Assembly: GCA_000403295.2 (NCBI GenBank)
Contig: KE159605.1
Span: 252,845 to 316,844 of the forward strand
Reading direction: 5' to 3'
Origin: Lachnospiraceae bacterium M18-1
Lineage (GTDB): Bacteria > Bacillota > Clostridia > Lachnospirales > Lachnospiraceae
DNA: 64,000 bases
Shown here: positions 50,293 to 58,860 of the stretch, one piece after another
Numbering within the stretch: the stretch's first letter is position 1
Layout of the letters: the number at the start of each line of letters is the position of its first letter
Made by a program: the position numbers and the translations under genes
Notes under the pieces: generated by a model
Databases searched by the model: none
What the model was told of the DNA's origin: nothing
Seen by the model: only the letters and a program-made list of their open reading frames with translations

Positions 50293-51285
50293 CTATTGAA
50301 GGAGCTGCAAAATGATCTGTATGATCCAGAATGCGGCGAAAAGAATCACCCCGGCATTTAGGAATGCGGCGGAGAAAAGCTTCCCCTTCGGTACGGGGAT
50401 TTCGGCCGGCAAAAGCTTCATTTTCTGATAATTGACTGCCAGACATACGATGCCAGTGATCACAAACCCCAAAACTGTCAGGCCGTAGAGACCGAAAAGC
50501 ATCAATCCTGGAAGATGCGTTGACACTACGTTCATCAGCGCCTCTATATCCCCGGATCCGGAAGCATACATCAGCTCCTCATATGCGATCGATCTGATCA
50601 GGAAGATGCTTACCACGGAACCGAGAAAATTTACGACCATATGCATGCATATGGTATAGAGGATTTTTCCGGTCTTTACATATATAAATCCCCAAAATAC
50701 ACCCAGTATGAACGCATATGCAAATTGGTTCAGATTGCCGTGGAACAATCCGAAGAAAATGCCGGAAAAGAGGACCGCTATTTTTTCTCCGTATTTTACG
50801 GTACGGTCTATGAGCAGTTTACGGAAGATCAGTTCTTCCAGAACCGGGGCGCACAGCACCATAATAAAAAATGCAGTCCAGGGATTGATATCTGTAACAA
50901 TATCCGCCAGCGCATTGTCCACCGGAGAACCCTTGACTATGCTGATGACAAACGTCAGCCCCAATCCGATCAGATTGCTCAGGTACATCATGGCATAACA
51001 GATGAAAAACGCAGTCAGCCACTGCACAAATGTCATACGGTGCTTTTCCACAGGGACAGACGGTACCTGACGGATCAGCAGCATCATCAGCGGCATGGAG
51101 ATCAGATACATAGGGAGCATAGTAACGATAAGCCAAATATCCGTATCGTAAATACCGATAAAGGGAAGCTTCACAATAAGGAAAGCCGCGGCATACTGTA
51201 CTCCAAAAATGAGCAGCGTCCCTAAAAAGTACATCAGTCCCAGCTTCATAAAATGATGCCGGATGGGTTTTATTTCATATTCCAT
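50293..51285 (-). CDS. CPBP family intramembrane glutamic protease (CAAX-like)
   Basis: A 330-residue membrane protein with about eight helices. The Abi/CPBP motifs are present: EELIFRK (about residues 161-167), FGLFHGN, and HMVVN. These residues form the glutamate- and histidine-based active site of type II CAAX protease relatives. Roles in bacteriocin self-immunity or membrane protein turnover are known for some members; the substrate here is unknown. It lies 28 nt downstream of the MATE gene on the minus strand and may be in its operon. Confidence 0.88.
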   Translation of the reverse strand: MEYEIKPIRHHFMKLGLMYFLGTLLIFGVQYAAAFLIVKLPFIGIYDTDIWLIVTMLPMYLISMPLMMLLIRQVPSVPVEKHRMTFVQWLTAFFICYAMMYLSNLIGLGLTFVISIVKGSPVDNALADIVTDINPWTAFFIMVLCAPVLEELIFRKLLIDRTVKYGEKIAVLFSGIFFGLFHGNLNQFAYAFILGVFWGFIYVKTGKILYTICMHMVVNFLGSVVSIFLIRSIAYEELMYASGSGDIEALMNVVSTHLPGLMLFGLYGLTVLGFVITGIVCLAVNYQKMKLLPAEIPVPKGKLFSAAFLNAGVILFAAFWIIQIILQLLQ

Positions 51286-51313
51286 AATTTTTTCCTCTTT
51301 TCTTTTTTAATTA

Positions 51314-52675
51314 TCAGGCAGTACCGGAGAGGGATTCCTCTTCTATTTTTAATTCGTCCATCACCTTCCGGTACAGGACCACGGACAGCAGGAAGGCAAA
51401 TACATCCGCAGATGCCTGTGCTGACTGGATTCCTGTAAGGCCGAAGATCCGCGGCAGGATCAAAAGGGCCGGGATAAAGAACAGCCCCTGCCTTGCGGAA
51501 GCCAGGAGGGAAGCATAGAATGTCTTTCCCATGGTCTGGGTCATCATATTGTTCATAACGATCCACCCATTCAGAATCAGTGTGGCACACTGGAAACGGA
51601 CTGCCACCGTACCGATGCGGATCACCTCAGGGTCATCCCGGAAGATACCGATCAGATGTCCGGAGAGCAGAAATCCCAGAACCGCCAGTATGCCCAGAAA
51701 TACGGTAGAAATCTTTACACAGAACCAGAACGCCTCCCGCACTCTGCCGTATTTTTTTGCACCGTAGTTAAATCCGCAGACAGGCTGGAAGCCCTGTCCG
51801 AATCCGATCAATGCGGAAATAGCGAACATAAAGATCCTGCTCACAACAGACATTGCGGCAATGGCTGCATCGCCGTATGGATTGGCAGCAATATTCAGCG
51901 TCATCGCAGCTACACTTCCAAGCCCCTGCCGGAACAGGGACGGCAGTCCGCCTCCTGTGATCTCCCGGAGCCGTTCCCTGCTCAGCCGGATATTTTTCAG
52001 CCGGATAGGAATACAGCCGGAAATACGAACTCCGGCAAACAGCAGGCAGAAGCTTATCAGCTGGCTGATCACGGTAGCTGCTGCAGCGCCTGCAATCCCC
52101 ATCTGAAATCCAAAGATAAGGATTGGGTCCAGAATGATGTTCAGAATTGCCCCGAATCCCACGCCGATCATGGCATAAAAGGCATTTCCCTGAAAACGCA
52201 TCTGGTTGTTCAGGACAAACTGAACAGTCATCCAGGGTGCGCCTATAAGGATGATACGGAGATATTCCTTTGTATAGGGCAGGATCGTATCGGTTGAACC
52301 AAGGATACGTGACAGCGGTGTAAGGAACAGCAGGCCGAAGATCAGAACCAGTACGCCCAGAAGCAGTCCACCGAAAAATCCGGTGGCCGCAAGCTCTTCC
52401 GCCGCATCATTTTTCTGAGCTCCCAGCTTTCTGGAGATGGAATTGCCGGAGCCGTGTCCGCAGAAAAAGCCCAGCGCCTGAATGACCGCCATGACCGGGA
52501 ACGCAACCCCCACCGCGGCTGTCGCACTGGTTCCGATCCGGCCCACAAAAAAGGTGTCGGCCATATTGTAAAATGAGGTGACGAGCATACTGATGATGGT
52601 AGGGACAGCCAGCCTTCCGATCAGCCCCGGTACAGGCGCTTCCGTCATCATCCGATACTTTTCGTCCTGAGACAT
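51314..52675 (-). CDS. MATE family efflux transporter
   Basis: A 453-residue MATE protein with twelve hydrophobic segments in two halves, starting MSQDEKYRMMTEAPVPGLIGRLAVPTIISMLVTSFYNMADTFFVGRIG, the MepA-like form. The start is uncertain: ATG 52675 has no good ribosome site, while GTG 52696 and TTG 52687 are closer to AAAGGAA. It is divergent from a MarR gene and a third MATE gene at 53370, with facing promoters only about 40 bp apart, so MarR probably controls both pumps. Confidence 0.9.
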   Translation of the reverse strand: MSQDEKYRMMTEAPVPGLIGRLAVPTIISMLVTSFYNMADTFFVGRIGTSATAAVGVAFPVMAVIQALGFFCGHGSGNSISRKLGAQKNDAAEELAATGFFGGLLLGVLVLIFGLLFLTPLSRILGSTDTILPYTKEYLRIILIGAPWMTVQFVLNNQMRFQGNAFYAMIGVGFGAILNIILDPILIFGFQMGIAGAAAATVISQLISFCLLFAGVRISGCIPIRLKNIRLSRERLREITGGGLPSLFRQGLGSVAAMTLNIAANPYGDAAIAAMSVVSRIFMFAISALIGFGQGFQPVCGFNYGAKKYGRVREAFWFCVKISTVFLGILAVLGFLLSGHLIGIFRDDPEVIRIGTVAVRFQCATLILNGWIVMNNMMTQTMGKTFYASLLASARQGLFFIPALLILPRIFGLTGIQSAQASADVFAFLLSVVLYRKVMDELKIEEESLSGTA

Positions 52676-52756
52676 GATGTGCTGCAATGAATGCACTTCC
52701 TTTCAGACTAATTTTGAGAATCAGGCATCCGGTAAAGCACTCCCGAATACTTTTCT

Positions 52757-52785
52757 ATTTTACCAAAATCTTATGGTTCTTGCAA
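52757..52785 (-). promoter_or_regulatory. Promoter of the MATE gene at 51314
   Basis: Minus-strand -35 TTGCAA (complement of 52780-52785) and -10 TAAAAT (complement of 52757-52762), spacer 17 nt. Confidence 0.65.
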
Positions 52786-52825
52786 CCCGGCGTAACAAAG
52801 ACTTCTGAAACTTACGGATAAGCAC

Positions 52826-52874
52826 TTGACAAAAGTATGATTTCGGACTAGACTTAAAAAGTATGATTTCGGAC
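52826..52874 (+). promoter_or_regulatory. marR promoter with two 18-bp direct repeats
   Basis: -35 TTGACA (52826-52831) and -10 TAGACT (52849-52854) with a 17-nt spacer. The sequence AAAAGTATGATTTCGGAC occurs twice, at 52831-52848 (filling the spacer) and 52857-52874 (start-site region), with a 26-nt period. Two identical sites on the promoter suggest operators, probably for the MarR protein itself. Confidence 0.7.
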
Positions 52875-52889
52875 CAGAGAGGTGAAAAG

Positions 52890-53327
52890 ATGAAACTAAA
52901 GCAGGAAAAAGCATTAAAAGAATACAATTCTTTGTGGCGTGAGATTGAGATGCTTTGGCATGAGATTGCATGGAAGGCGGGGGTATCCGACAGTGCCTTT
53001 GCCATACTTTCTACGATTCTGGAACTGGGAGAGGGATGCCTGCAGAGGGACATCTGCGATATGAACTATATCAGCAAGCAGACCATCCATTCTGCCATAA
53101 AAAAGCTGGAACAGGAAGGCCTGATCGTGTTCGGGCAGGAGAACGGCAGGGATAAGAGAGTGTATCTCACCGCGGAGGGCAAGATTTTTGCCAGAGAGCG
53201 GATTCTTCCATATGCAGACGCTGAAAACCAGGTGTTCGCAGAAATGTCAAAAGAGGAAAGTACAGAGCTGCTTCGTCTGACTGAGCTGTACCTGCACCGG
53301 CTCCAGGAAAAAATAGAGGGAAAATAA
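52890..53327 (+). CDS. MarR family transcriptional regulator
   Basis: A 145-residue winged-helix regulator: dimer helix at about 5-30 (KALKEYNSLWREIEMLWHEIAWKAG), helix-turn-helix and wing at about 50-105 (GCLQRDICDMNYISKQTIHSAIKKLEQEGLIVFGQENGRDKRVYLT), and C-terminal helices. ATG 52890 follows AGAGGTG. It lies 42 nt upstream of a MATE gene and divergent from another, and carries repeated sites in its promoter. I infer that it represses both pumps and itself and is released by the drug or metabolite they export. Confidence 0.9.
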   Translation: MKLKQEKALKEYNSLWREIEMLWHEIAWKAGVSDSAFAILSTILELGEGCLQRDICDMNYISKQTIHSAIKKLEQEGLIVFGQENGRDKRVYLTAEGKIFARERILPYADAENQVFAEMSKEESTELLRLTELYLHRLQEKIEGK

Positions 53328-53369
53328 AAAACAGAAAGAAAAATAGAAATGAAAAGGATGGTGTAAATC

Positions 53370-54701
53370 ATGAGAATACAATTATCAGACCATTTTACTT
53401 ATAAAAGACTGCTTCGTTTTACGATTCCGTCCATCATCATGATGATCTGTACGTCTGTTTACAGCATTGTGGACGGGTTATTTGTCTCAAATTACGTAGG
53501 TACCACGCCTTTCGCAGCGCTGAATCTGATGATGCCGCTGCTCATGGGGATCAGTACCGTAGGGTTTATGATCGGGACCGGCGGAAGCGCAGTGGTGGCG
53601 ATCAAGCTGGGAGAAGGGGAGCGCAAAAAGGCCAATGAATATTTTTCCATGCTGATTTATATCCTGATTGGAGCCGGGATCATAGTGGCTGTAACAGCCT
53701 TTCTTTTTATGCGCCCCATCGCGTATGCCATCGGGGCAACGGAAGATATGATTGAATATTGTGTGCTGTACGGAAGGATCCTGTGCGTGTCCCTTACTGG
53801 ATTCATGCTGCAGATCGCATTCCAGAGTTTTTTTATTGTAGCGGAAAAACCGGAATTGAGTTTGAAGATGTCTCTCCTTTCCGGTATCACAAATGTGATC
53901 CTGGACTATCTGTTTATTGTAGTGTTCGACTGGGGACTCGCGGGGGCAGGCGCCGCCACGGCCGTGGGAGAGCTTCTCGGCGGAATCGGACCGATCATTT
54001 ACTTTTCCCGGGAGAACAACAGTCTGCTCCGCCTTGGAAAGACCCGTTTTTATGGAAACGTCCTGCTGAAAACATGTACCAACGGTTCCTCGGAACTGAT
54101 GACCAATATTTCATCCTCGATCGTCAATATCCTGTACAATTTCCAGCTGATGCGCCTGGCCGGAGAAGACGGTGTGGCGGCCTACGGCGTCATTATGTAT
54201 GTGACCTTCATTTTTGCCGCAGTCAATATCGGCTATTCCATCGGAAGCGCGCCGGTGGTAAGTTTCAACTATGGAGCCGGAAATCATGCGGAATTAAAAA
54301 ATATTTTCCGAAAAAGCATAATCCTGATCGGCAGCGCAGGAATCGTCATGACACTTCTGGCGGAGCTGCTGTCATATCCAATGACCCGAGTGTTTGTTGG
54401 ATATGATCCGGAACTGTTTACTATGACCTGCCATGGATTCCGGCTGTACGCGGTCTCCTTCCTTCTGAGCGGATTTAATATCTGGGGCTCCGGCTTCTTC
54501 ACCGCTCTGGGAGACGGAGCCGTATCCGCAACCATTTCCTTTCTGCGGACTCTGGTATTCCAGGTGTCGGTTGTACTGATCCTGCCTATATTCCTGAAGC
54601 TGGACGGAGTATGGCTGGCGATTGTCGCGGCAGAACTGCTGGCATTGTTCGTAACGGCTGCGTTTTTGATGAAAAAAAGAAAAAAATACCATTATTTGTA
54701 G
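53370..54701 (+). CDS. MATE family efflux transporter
   Basis: A 443-residue twelve-helix MATE protein. It begins MRIQLSDHFTYKRLLRFTIPSIIMMICTSVYSIVDGLFVSNYVGT. The N-terminal half continues through LNLMMPLLMGISTVGFMIGTGGSAVVAIKLGEGERKKANEYFS, typical of the DinF/NorM-like subgroup. It follows marR by 42 nt on the same strand; GGATGG precedes ATG 53370. The transport substrate is unknown. The regulator context suggests inducible efflux. Confidence 0.92.
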   Translation: MRIQLSDHFTYKRLLRFTIPSIIMMICTSVYSIVDGLFVSNYVGTTPFAALNLMMPLLMGISTVGFMIGTGGSAVVAIKLGEGERKKANEYFSMLIYILIGAGIIVAVTAFLFMRPIAYAIGATEDMIEYCVLYGRILCVSLTGFMLQIAFQSFFIVAEKPELSLKMSLLSGITNVILDYLFIVVFDWGLAGAGAATAVGELLGGIGPIIYFSRENNSLLRLGKTRFYGNVLLKTCTNGSSELMTNISSSIVNILYNFQLMRLAGEDGVAAYGVIMYVTFIFAAVNIGYSIGSAPVVSFNYGAGNHAELKNIFRKSIILIGSAGIVMTLLAELLSYPMTRVFVGYDPELFTMTCHGFRLYAVSFLLSGFNIWGSGFFTALGDGAVSATISFLRTLVFQVSVVLILPIFLKLDGVWLAIVAAELLALFVTAAFLMKKRKKYHYL

Positions 54702-54967
54702 GAATCTGCTTTTCAGAGACTATTTTCATACAAACATATGTGAAAATGTCTGTGAAAAGTGTGGAAAACAGAAGATGTGAATAATGTGAAAAGTGTGAAT
54801 AAATCGTTCGGCAGATAGTAGCGGGCTGTAAAATCAAACATATTTTGATATTTTTTTCACATTAAAAAAGAGGAATATTTCTGCTTTTTTTGTGGATATC
54901 ATGTGCTTTTTTAGAACGGAGCACGGATTGTATACAAGTATACTTTAAACGATAAGGAGTGTATGGA

Positions 54968-56767
54968 ATGAGGATTTTACTGACAGCGATCAACGCAAAA
55001 TATATCCATTCGAATCTTGCAGTCTACAGCCTGAGGGCCTATGCAATACAGCAAAGGCATGAATACCGGGGCTGTGTGGAGATTGCAGAATATACGATCA
55101 ATCAGCAGGTGGACGAGATCTTGATGAATCTGTACGCCCTGCATCCGGATGTACTTTGTTTTTCCTGTTACCTGTGGAATATCGTCTATGTGGAACAGCT
55201 TGTAAAAGAGCTTGGAAAAATCCTGCCGGATACAGAAATCTGGCTGGGCGGGCCTGAGGTCTCCCACCATGCCCAAAATGTGCTGGAAAGGCTGCCCCAG
55301 GTGCGTGGGGTGATGTGCGGAGAAGGAGAGGAAACGTTTCTGGAGCTCGCGGATCATTACAATGGGAAAGGAAAGCGGCTGCAGGAGATAGATGGGATCG
55401 TCTATGCATGCTCTGAGAATATTTTAGTCAATCCCCCCAGGAAGGGAATGGATCTGAACCGTGTACCGTTTGTTTATGCACCGGACCTTTCCGCTTTTTC
55501 CGGTGTCAGTGATCCGGCTTTCTCTGAAAACAGGGAAGCCATGCCCCAGGAAGGTGAGATGCATTTTTCGGCGGAAGATTCAATGGAATGTTTCCGAAAT
55601 AAGATCCTCTACTATGAATCCAGCCGGGGCTGCCCTTTCTCCTGCAGTTACTGCCTTTCCTCCATAGACAAGTGTCTGAGGTTCCGTAATCTCGATACGG
55701 TCAAAAAAGAACTGCAGTTTTTTATTGACCGGGAAGTTCCGCAGGTAAAGTTCGTAGACCGGACGTTCAACTGCCGCCACGACCACGCATTTGCTATCTG
55801 GTCCTATCTGGCGGAGCATGACAGAGGAAAAACGAATTTTCATTTTGAGGTAGCCGCCGATCTGCTGAACGAGGAGCAGCTCGAATTGATCACTTCTATG
55901 CGCCCTGGGCTGATCCAGCTGGAAATCGGAGTACAGTCGACCAACCAGAATACTTTACGTGAGATCCGCCGTACCATGGATTTTAAGAAGGTGGGCGCGG
56001 CTGTCAGGAGGATTCGTTCCCGGGGAAATATCCATCAGCATCTGGATCTGATCGCAGGGCTTCCGTTTGAAGATTTAAAAAGCTTTCAAAAGTCATTTAA
56101 TGATGTCTATGCACTCCATCCGGAACAGCTGCAGCTTGGTTTTCTGAAGGTGCTCAAAGGCTCTTATATGGAAGAACAGGCGGAAGGCTATCAGCTTTTG
56201 TATCAGGACCGGCCCCCTTTTGAAGTGCTGTCTACAAAATGGCTTTCTTATGAGGATGTGATCCGGCTCAAAGGGATAGAAGAGATGTTGGAGGTCTACT
56301 GCAACAGCGGCCAGTTCATACATACAATGGAACTTCTGGAAAAAGCATTTCCGGATGCGTTTACGATGTATGACCGGCTGAGCGTCTATTATGACAACAG
56401 GAGGCTTCGCGGAATCAGTCATTCCCGGATCCGGCGATATGAGATCCTTCTGGATTTTGCGGCAGAGTGGGATTCGACGCATAAAGAAGAATACCGGGAG
56501 CTTTTGACCTATGACCTGTACTTACGGGAAAATGTAAAGAACCGGCCTGCGTTTGCGGGGGAGCCACGGGTCACAAAGGAAGAAGAAGCTGCCTTTTATG
56601 AGCGGGAAGCATCGGAGCGCCGGTATCTGCAAGGATATGACCAATATGATAAAAGACAGCTCAGGAAGATGACGCATCTGGAACGTGTAGATCATGGACT
56701 TTTTTTGTTTGACTACCGGAACCGGAACCGATTAACGAACCAGGCAGCAGTACATCAGATTCAATGA
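54968..56767 (+). CDS. B12-binding radical SAM protein with DUF4080
   Basis: A 599-residue protein. The N-terminal cobalamin-binding-like domain (about 1-135) starts MRILLTAINAKYIHSNLAVYSLRAYA and has the GGPEVSHH segment. The radical SAM core has CPFSCSYC (residues about 222-229; CxxxCxxC cluster ligands) and LIQLEIGVQSTNQNTLREIRR. The C-terminal DUF4080 follows from about 400. Substrate unknown; the family is common in Clostridia. Start: AAGGAG at 54954-54959 overlaps an in-frame GTG (54959) but is 8 nt before ATG 54968, so ATG is chosen. A terminator lies just after the stop. Confidence 0.9.
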   Translation: MRILLTAINAKYIHSNLAVYSLRAYAIQQRHEYRGCVEIAEYTINQQVDEILMNLYALHPDVLCFSCYLWNIVYVEQLVKELGKILPDTEIWLGGPEVSHHAQNVLERLPQVRGVMCGEGEETFLELADHYNGKGKRLQEIDGIVYACSENILVNPPRKGMDLNRVPFVYAPDLSAFSGVSDPAFSENREAMPQEGEMHFSAEDSMECFRNKILYYESSRGCPFSCSYCLSSIDKCLRFRNLDTVKKELQFFIDREVPQVKFVDRTFNCRHDHAFAIWSYLAEHDRGKTNFHFEVAADLLNEEQLELITSMRPGLIQLEIGVQSTNQNTLREIRRTMDFKKVGAAVRRIRSRGNIHQHLDLIAGLPFEDLKSFQKSFNDVYALHPEQLQLGFLKVLKGSYMEEQAEGYQLLYQDRPPFEVLSTKWLSYEDVIRLKGIEEMLEVYCNSGQFIHTMELLEKAFPDAFTMYDRLSVYYDNRRLRGISHSRIRRYEILLDFAAEWDSTHKEEYRELLTYDLYLRENVKNRPAFAGEPRVTKEEEAAFYEREASERRYLQGYDQYDKRQLRKMTHLERVDHGLFLFDYRNRNRLTNQAAVHQIQ

Positions 56768-56771
56768 TCAG

Positions 56772-56804
56772 AAAAATTTCCAGCTGTGCGGTTGGAAATT
56801 TTTT
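56772..56804 (+). terminator. Terminator after the DUF4080 radical SAM gene
   Basis: An 11-bp stem AAAAATTTCCA (56772-56782) with TGGAAATTTTT (56793-56803), 10-nt loop; the stem itself ends in a T-run. Confidence 0.75.
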
Positions 56805-56928
56805 AATTTTGTTGTAACGAATCCCTGTTTTTTTGGATATATAAGGGAAGATGCGTAAGAAACATGTCGCGGCAGTTTTTCCGCATTTCATACCCAAAGG
56901 GCATCTGCGGATTCCATAGAAGAAGGAG

Positions 56929-57423
56929 GTGAGCGCCCTGAAAGAGATTGAAAAAGCTTATACACAGCATGCGAAGGATGTATACCGGTATCTGTTAAGC
57001 CTCACCCACGACGAGGACCTCTCAGAGGAACTGACGCAGGAGACATTTTTCCGGGCCATGCGGACCATCGACCATTATGACGGAAGCTGTAAGCTGTCAG
57101 TATGGCTATGCCAGATTGCAAAGCATCTCTGGTATCAATGGCTTGACAAGCGCTCCCGCTGGAATCAGGTGGAGCTTACAGAGGATGTGCCGTGCCGGGA
57201 ATCGCCGGAAAAGGCGACCCTGCTCTATATGGAAAAGACAGCACTGTACCAGGCGATCCATACGCTTCCAGATCCGATGCGTGAGCTGGTCTATCTGCGG
57301 CTGACCGGGGAGTTCTCCTTTGCGGAGATTGCCAGGATCCTGGGGAAAAGTGAAAACTGGGCGCGCACCACATTTTACCGGGCCAAGCAAAAAATCATGG
57401 AAGAAATGGAGGTAGAGAGATGA
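56929..57423 (+). CDS. ECF-type RNA polymerase sigma factor
   Basis: A protein of about 164 residues with sigma region 2 (AKDVYRYLLSLTHDEDLSEELTQETFFRAMRTIDHYDG) and region 4 (ALYQAIHTLPDPMRELVYLRLTGEFSFAEIARILGKSENWARTTFYRAKQKI) joined by a short linker, as in ECF sigma factors. The start is odd: the only standard start in frame, GTG 56929, overlaps the AAGGAGG ribosome site (56923-56929), while CTG 56938 is at a normal 8-nt distance. The gene overlaps the anti-sigma-like gene by 4 nt. It should respond to an envelope signal relayed by that partner. Confidence 0.88.
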   Translation: MSALKEIEKAYTQHAKDVYRYLLSLTHDEDLSEELTQETFFRAMRTIDHYDGSCKLSVWLCQIAKHLWYQWLDKRSRWNQVELTEDVPCRESPEKATLLYMEKTALYQAIHTLPDPMRELVYLRLTGEFSFAEIARILGKSENWARTTFYRAKQKIMEEMEVER

Positions 57424-58223
57424 AGTGCTGCATTGTGAAAGACCTGCTGCCGGGCTATATTGACGGCCTGACCAGCGAGGAGACTAATGAAGAAATAAAA
57501 ATGCATCTGGAAAACTGTAACACGTGCAATACCATTTACAGGCAGATGACGGAAGAACTTCCGCTTGAGATACCGCCGGAAAAAAAGGAGATTGATTTCC
57601 TGAAAAAATTAAAAGCGAGTATGCACCGGAAATATGTGATCGTCGCACTTTCCACCTGTGCCGTGCTGATCGGGACCGCTGTTTTTCTGAAAAATTATGA
57701 GATACCGGTTTCCTATGATCCGGATTGTATGACTACGGAATTGTACAAGATCGCATATGTTCCAAACAGCCGCGGCCTCAGAGAATGGGTGCATATGGGG
57801 CCGGATCAGCCCAAAAGTGAGGATGGCCAGAAGGCTGATACCGGGAACTATAAGACATTGAATCAGATCCGTTTTGTTCTGAACCTGTCGGAGGAACAGC
57901 AAAAGGCACTGAAGATCAATGATTTTATATCCAATGGCCGAACCGTCCAGCGGAACGGCAAGACCGTAAGGGTCGTCTACTATTGTTATACGAGAACTCT
58001 GTGGAACAGCCTGTTCCGCGGCAGCTTTAACAGCAGCACAATTCGTGAAGGAGATGTATTTGAAGAGGATTTTTACCGGAATCCCAACACGGATTATCAG
58101 CCGGTGGAAAGGGAGATCTACTATTTGCCGATGGGAAATATGGAGCGGCTCGACGGACTTTCGGACGAAGAGTTCGACGCGAAGCGGGAACATGCCGAAC
58201 TGGTATGGAGCGGTGTGATCTAA
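57420..58223 (+). CDS. Zinc-finger anti-sigma-like membrane protein
   Basis: A 267-residue protein. The N-terminal zf-HC2 region (MKCCIVKDLLPGYIDGLTSEETNEEIKMHLENCNTCNTIYRQM) has the H-x3-C-x2-C pattern of ZAS-type anti-sigma factors. One membrane helix (VIVALSTCAVLIGTAVFL, about residues 74-91) separates it from an outside domain of about 170 residues that I do not recognise. The gene overlaps the ECF sigma gene by 4 nt. I infer that it binds the sigma factor at rest and releases it upon an outside signal. Confidence 0.85.
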   Translation: MKCCIVKDLLPGYIDGLTSEETNEEIKMHLENCNTCNTIYRQMTEELPLEIPPEKKEIDFLKKLKASMHRKYVIVALSTCAVLIGTAVFLKNYEIPVSYDPDCMTTELYKIAYVPNSRGLREWVHMGPDQPKSEDGQKADTGNYKTLNQIRFVLNLSEEQQKALKINDFISNGRTVQRNGKTVRVVYYCYTRTLWNSLFRGSFNSSTIREGDVFEEDFYRNPNTDYQPVEREIYYLPMGNMERLDGLSDEEFDAKREHAELVWSGVI

Positions 58224-58309
58224 ACTGCCGCATCGAGTCAAAGATGCCGCAGAGAGATGTCATCCGTTCCAAATTCGAACCTATATTTTATAGAAGGAGG
58301 GATTTGATT

Positions 58310-58768
58310 ATGTTTTATGGGATTTATTTAGTGGGAACTATTATCTGGATTCTGATGAATATTGGAGGCGGGTTTAGAAATCCGATCAATTTTATGGACA
58401 GCGCTACCGCCATGTTTATTCTGGTTCCGTGTATATTGATTCTGGTCTGCACCAGATCATTGAAAGCCTTCGGCAGGGCCTTCCTGTTTGCCTTTGGTCA
58501 TAGAGGAGATTCTGTCGCCGCATATAAAGAGAGCCTTCTGGCGGTCAAAATGGTAATACAGACTTCAGGACTGTTCGGAAGCCTTGGTTTTTTAATTGGG
58601 ATGTATGTCAGCATTCGCTCACTTGAGGATTTTTCTTCCGCCGAATCACTGGGCTGGATCCTCCTTGACCTGCCGGTGGCGATGATCTCATTTTTTTATC
58701 TGCTGCTGATCTGGATTCTCCTGCTGCCGATCTGTTTCATGCTGAAAAAATATGTAGAAAATCAATAA
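58310..58768 (+). CDS. Small membrane protein, weakly MotA/TolQ/ExbB-like
   Basis: A 152-residue protein with about four hydrophobic segments (YGIYLVGTIIWILMNIGGGF, ATAMFILVPCILILVCT, SGLFGSLGFLIGMYVSI, LDLPVAMISFFYLLLIWILLLPICFML). The plan resembles the membrane part of MotA/TolQ/ExbB proton channel proteins, but these are longer and I see no convincing conserved signature. ATG 58310 has AAGGAGGG upstream. Its place just after an ECF sigma/anti-sigma pair suggests the same regulon (inference). Function unknown. Confidence 0.55.
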   Translation: MFYGIYLVGTIIWILMNIGGGFRNPINFMDSATAMFILVPCILILVCTRSLKAFGRAFLFAFGHRGDSVAAYKESLLAVKMVIQTSGLFGSLGFLIGMYVSIRSLEDFSSAESLGWILLDLPVAMISFFYLLLIWILLLPICFMLKKYVENQ

Positions 58769-58860
58769 AAAAACCGCATTTTCTTATGTGATACCGAAAA
58801 ACTGCCGATTAAATTTATAGTAGAGTAGTTTTAGAGGATAAACAGCAAAGGAGTGGCAGG

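Noticed and set aside
54720..54800. GTGAAAA-like repeats as a CRISPR or tandem repeat array
   Set aside because: The units are short, irregular and A-rich, with no constant repeat length or spacers.
58785..58811. A GCCGAT motif before the gene at 58861 suggesting a sigma-D (flagellar) promoter
   Set aside because: The matching TAAA -35 is missing at the right distance, and no flagellar genes are in the window.
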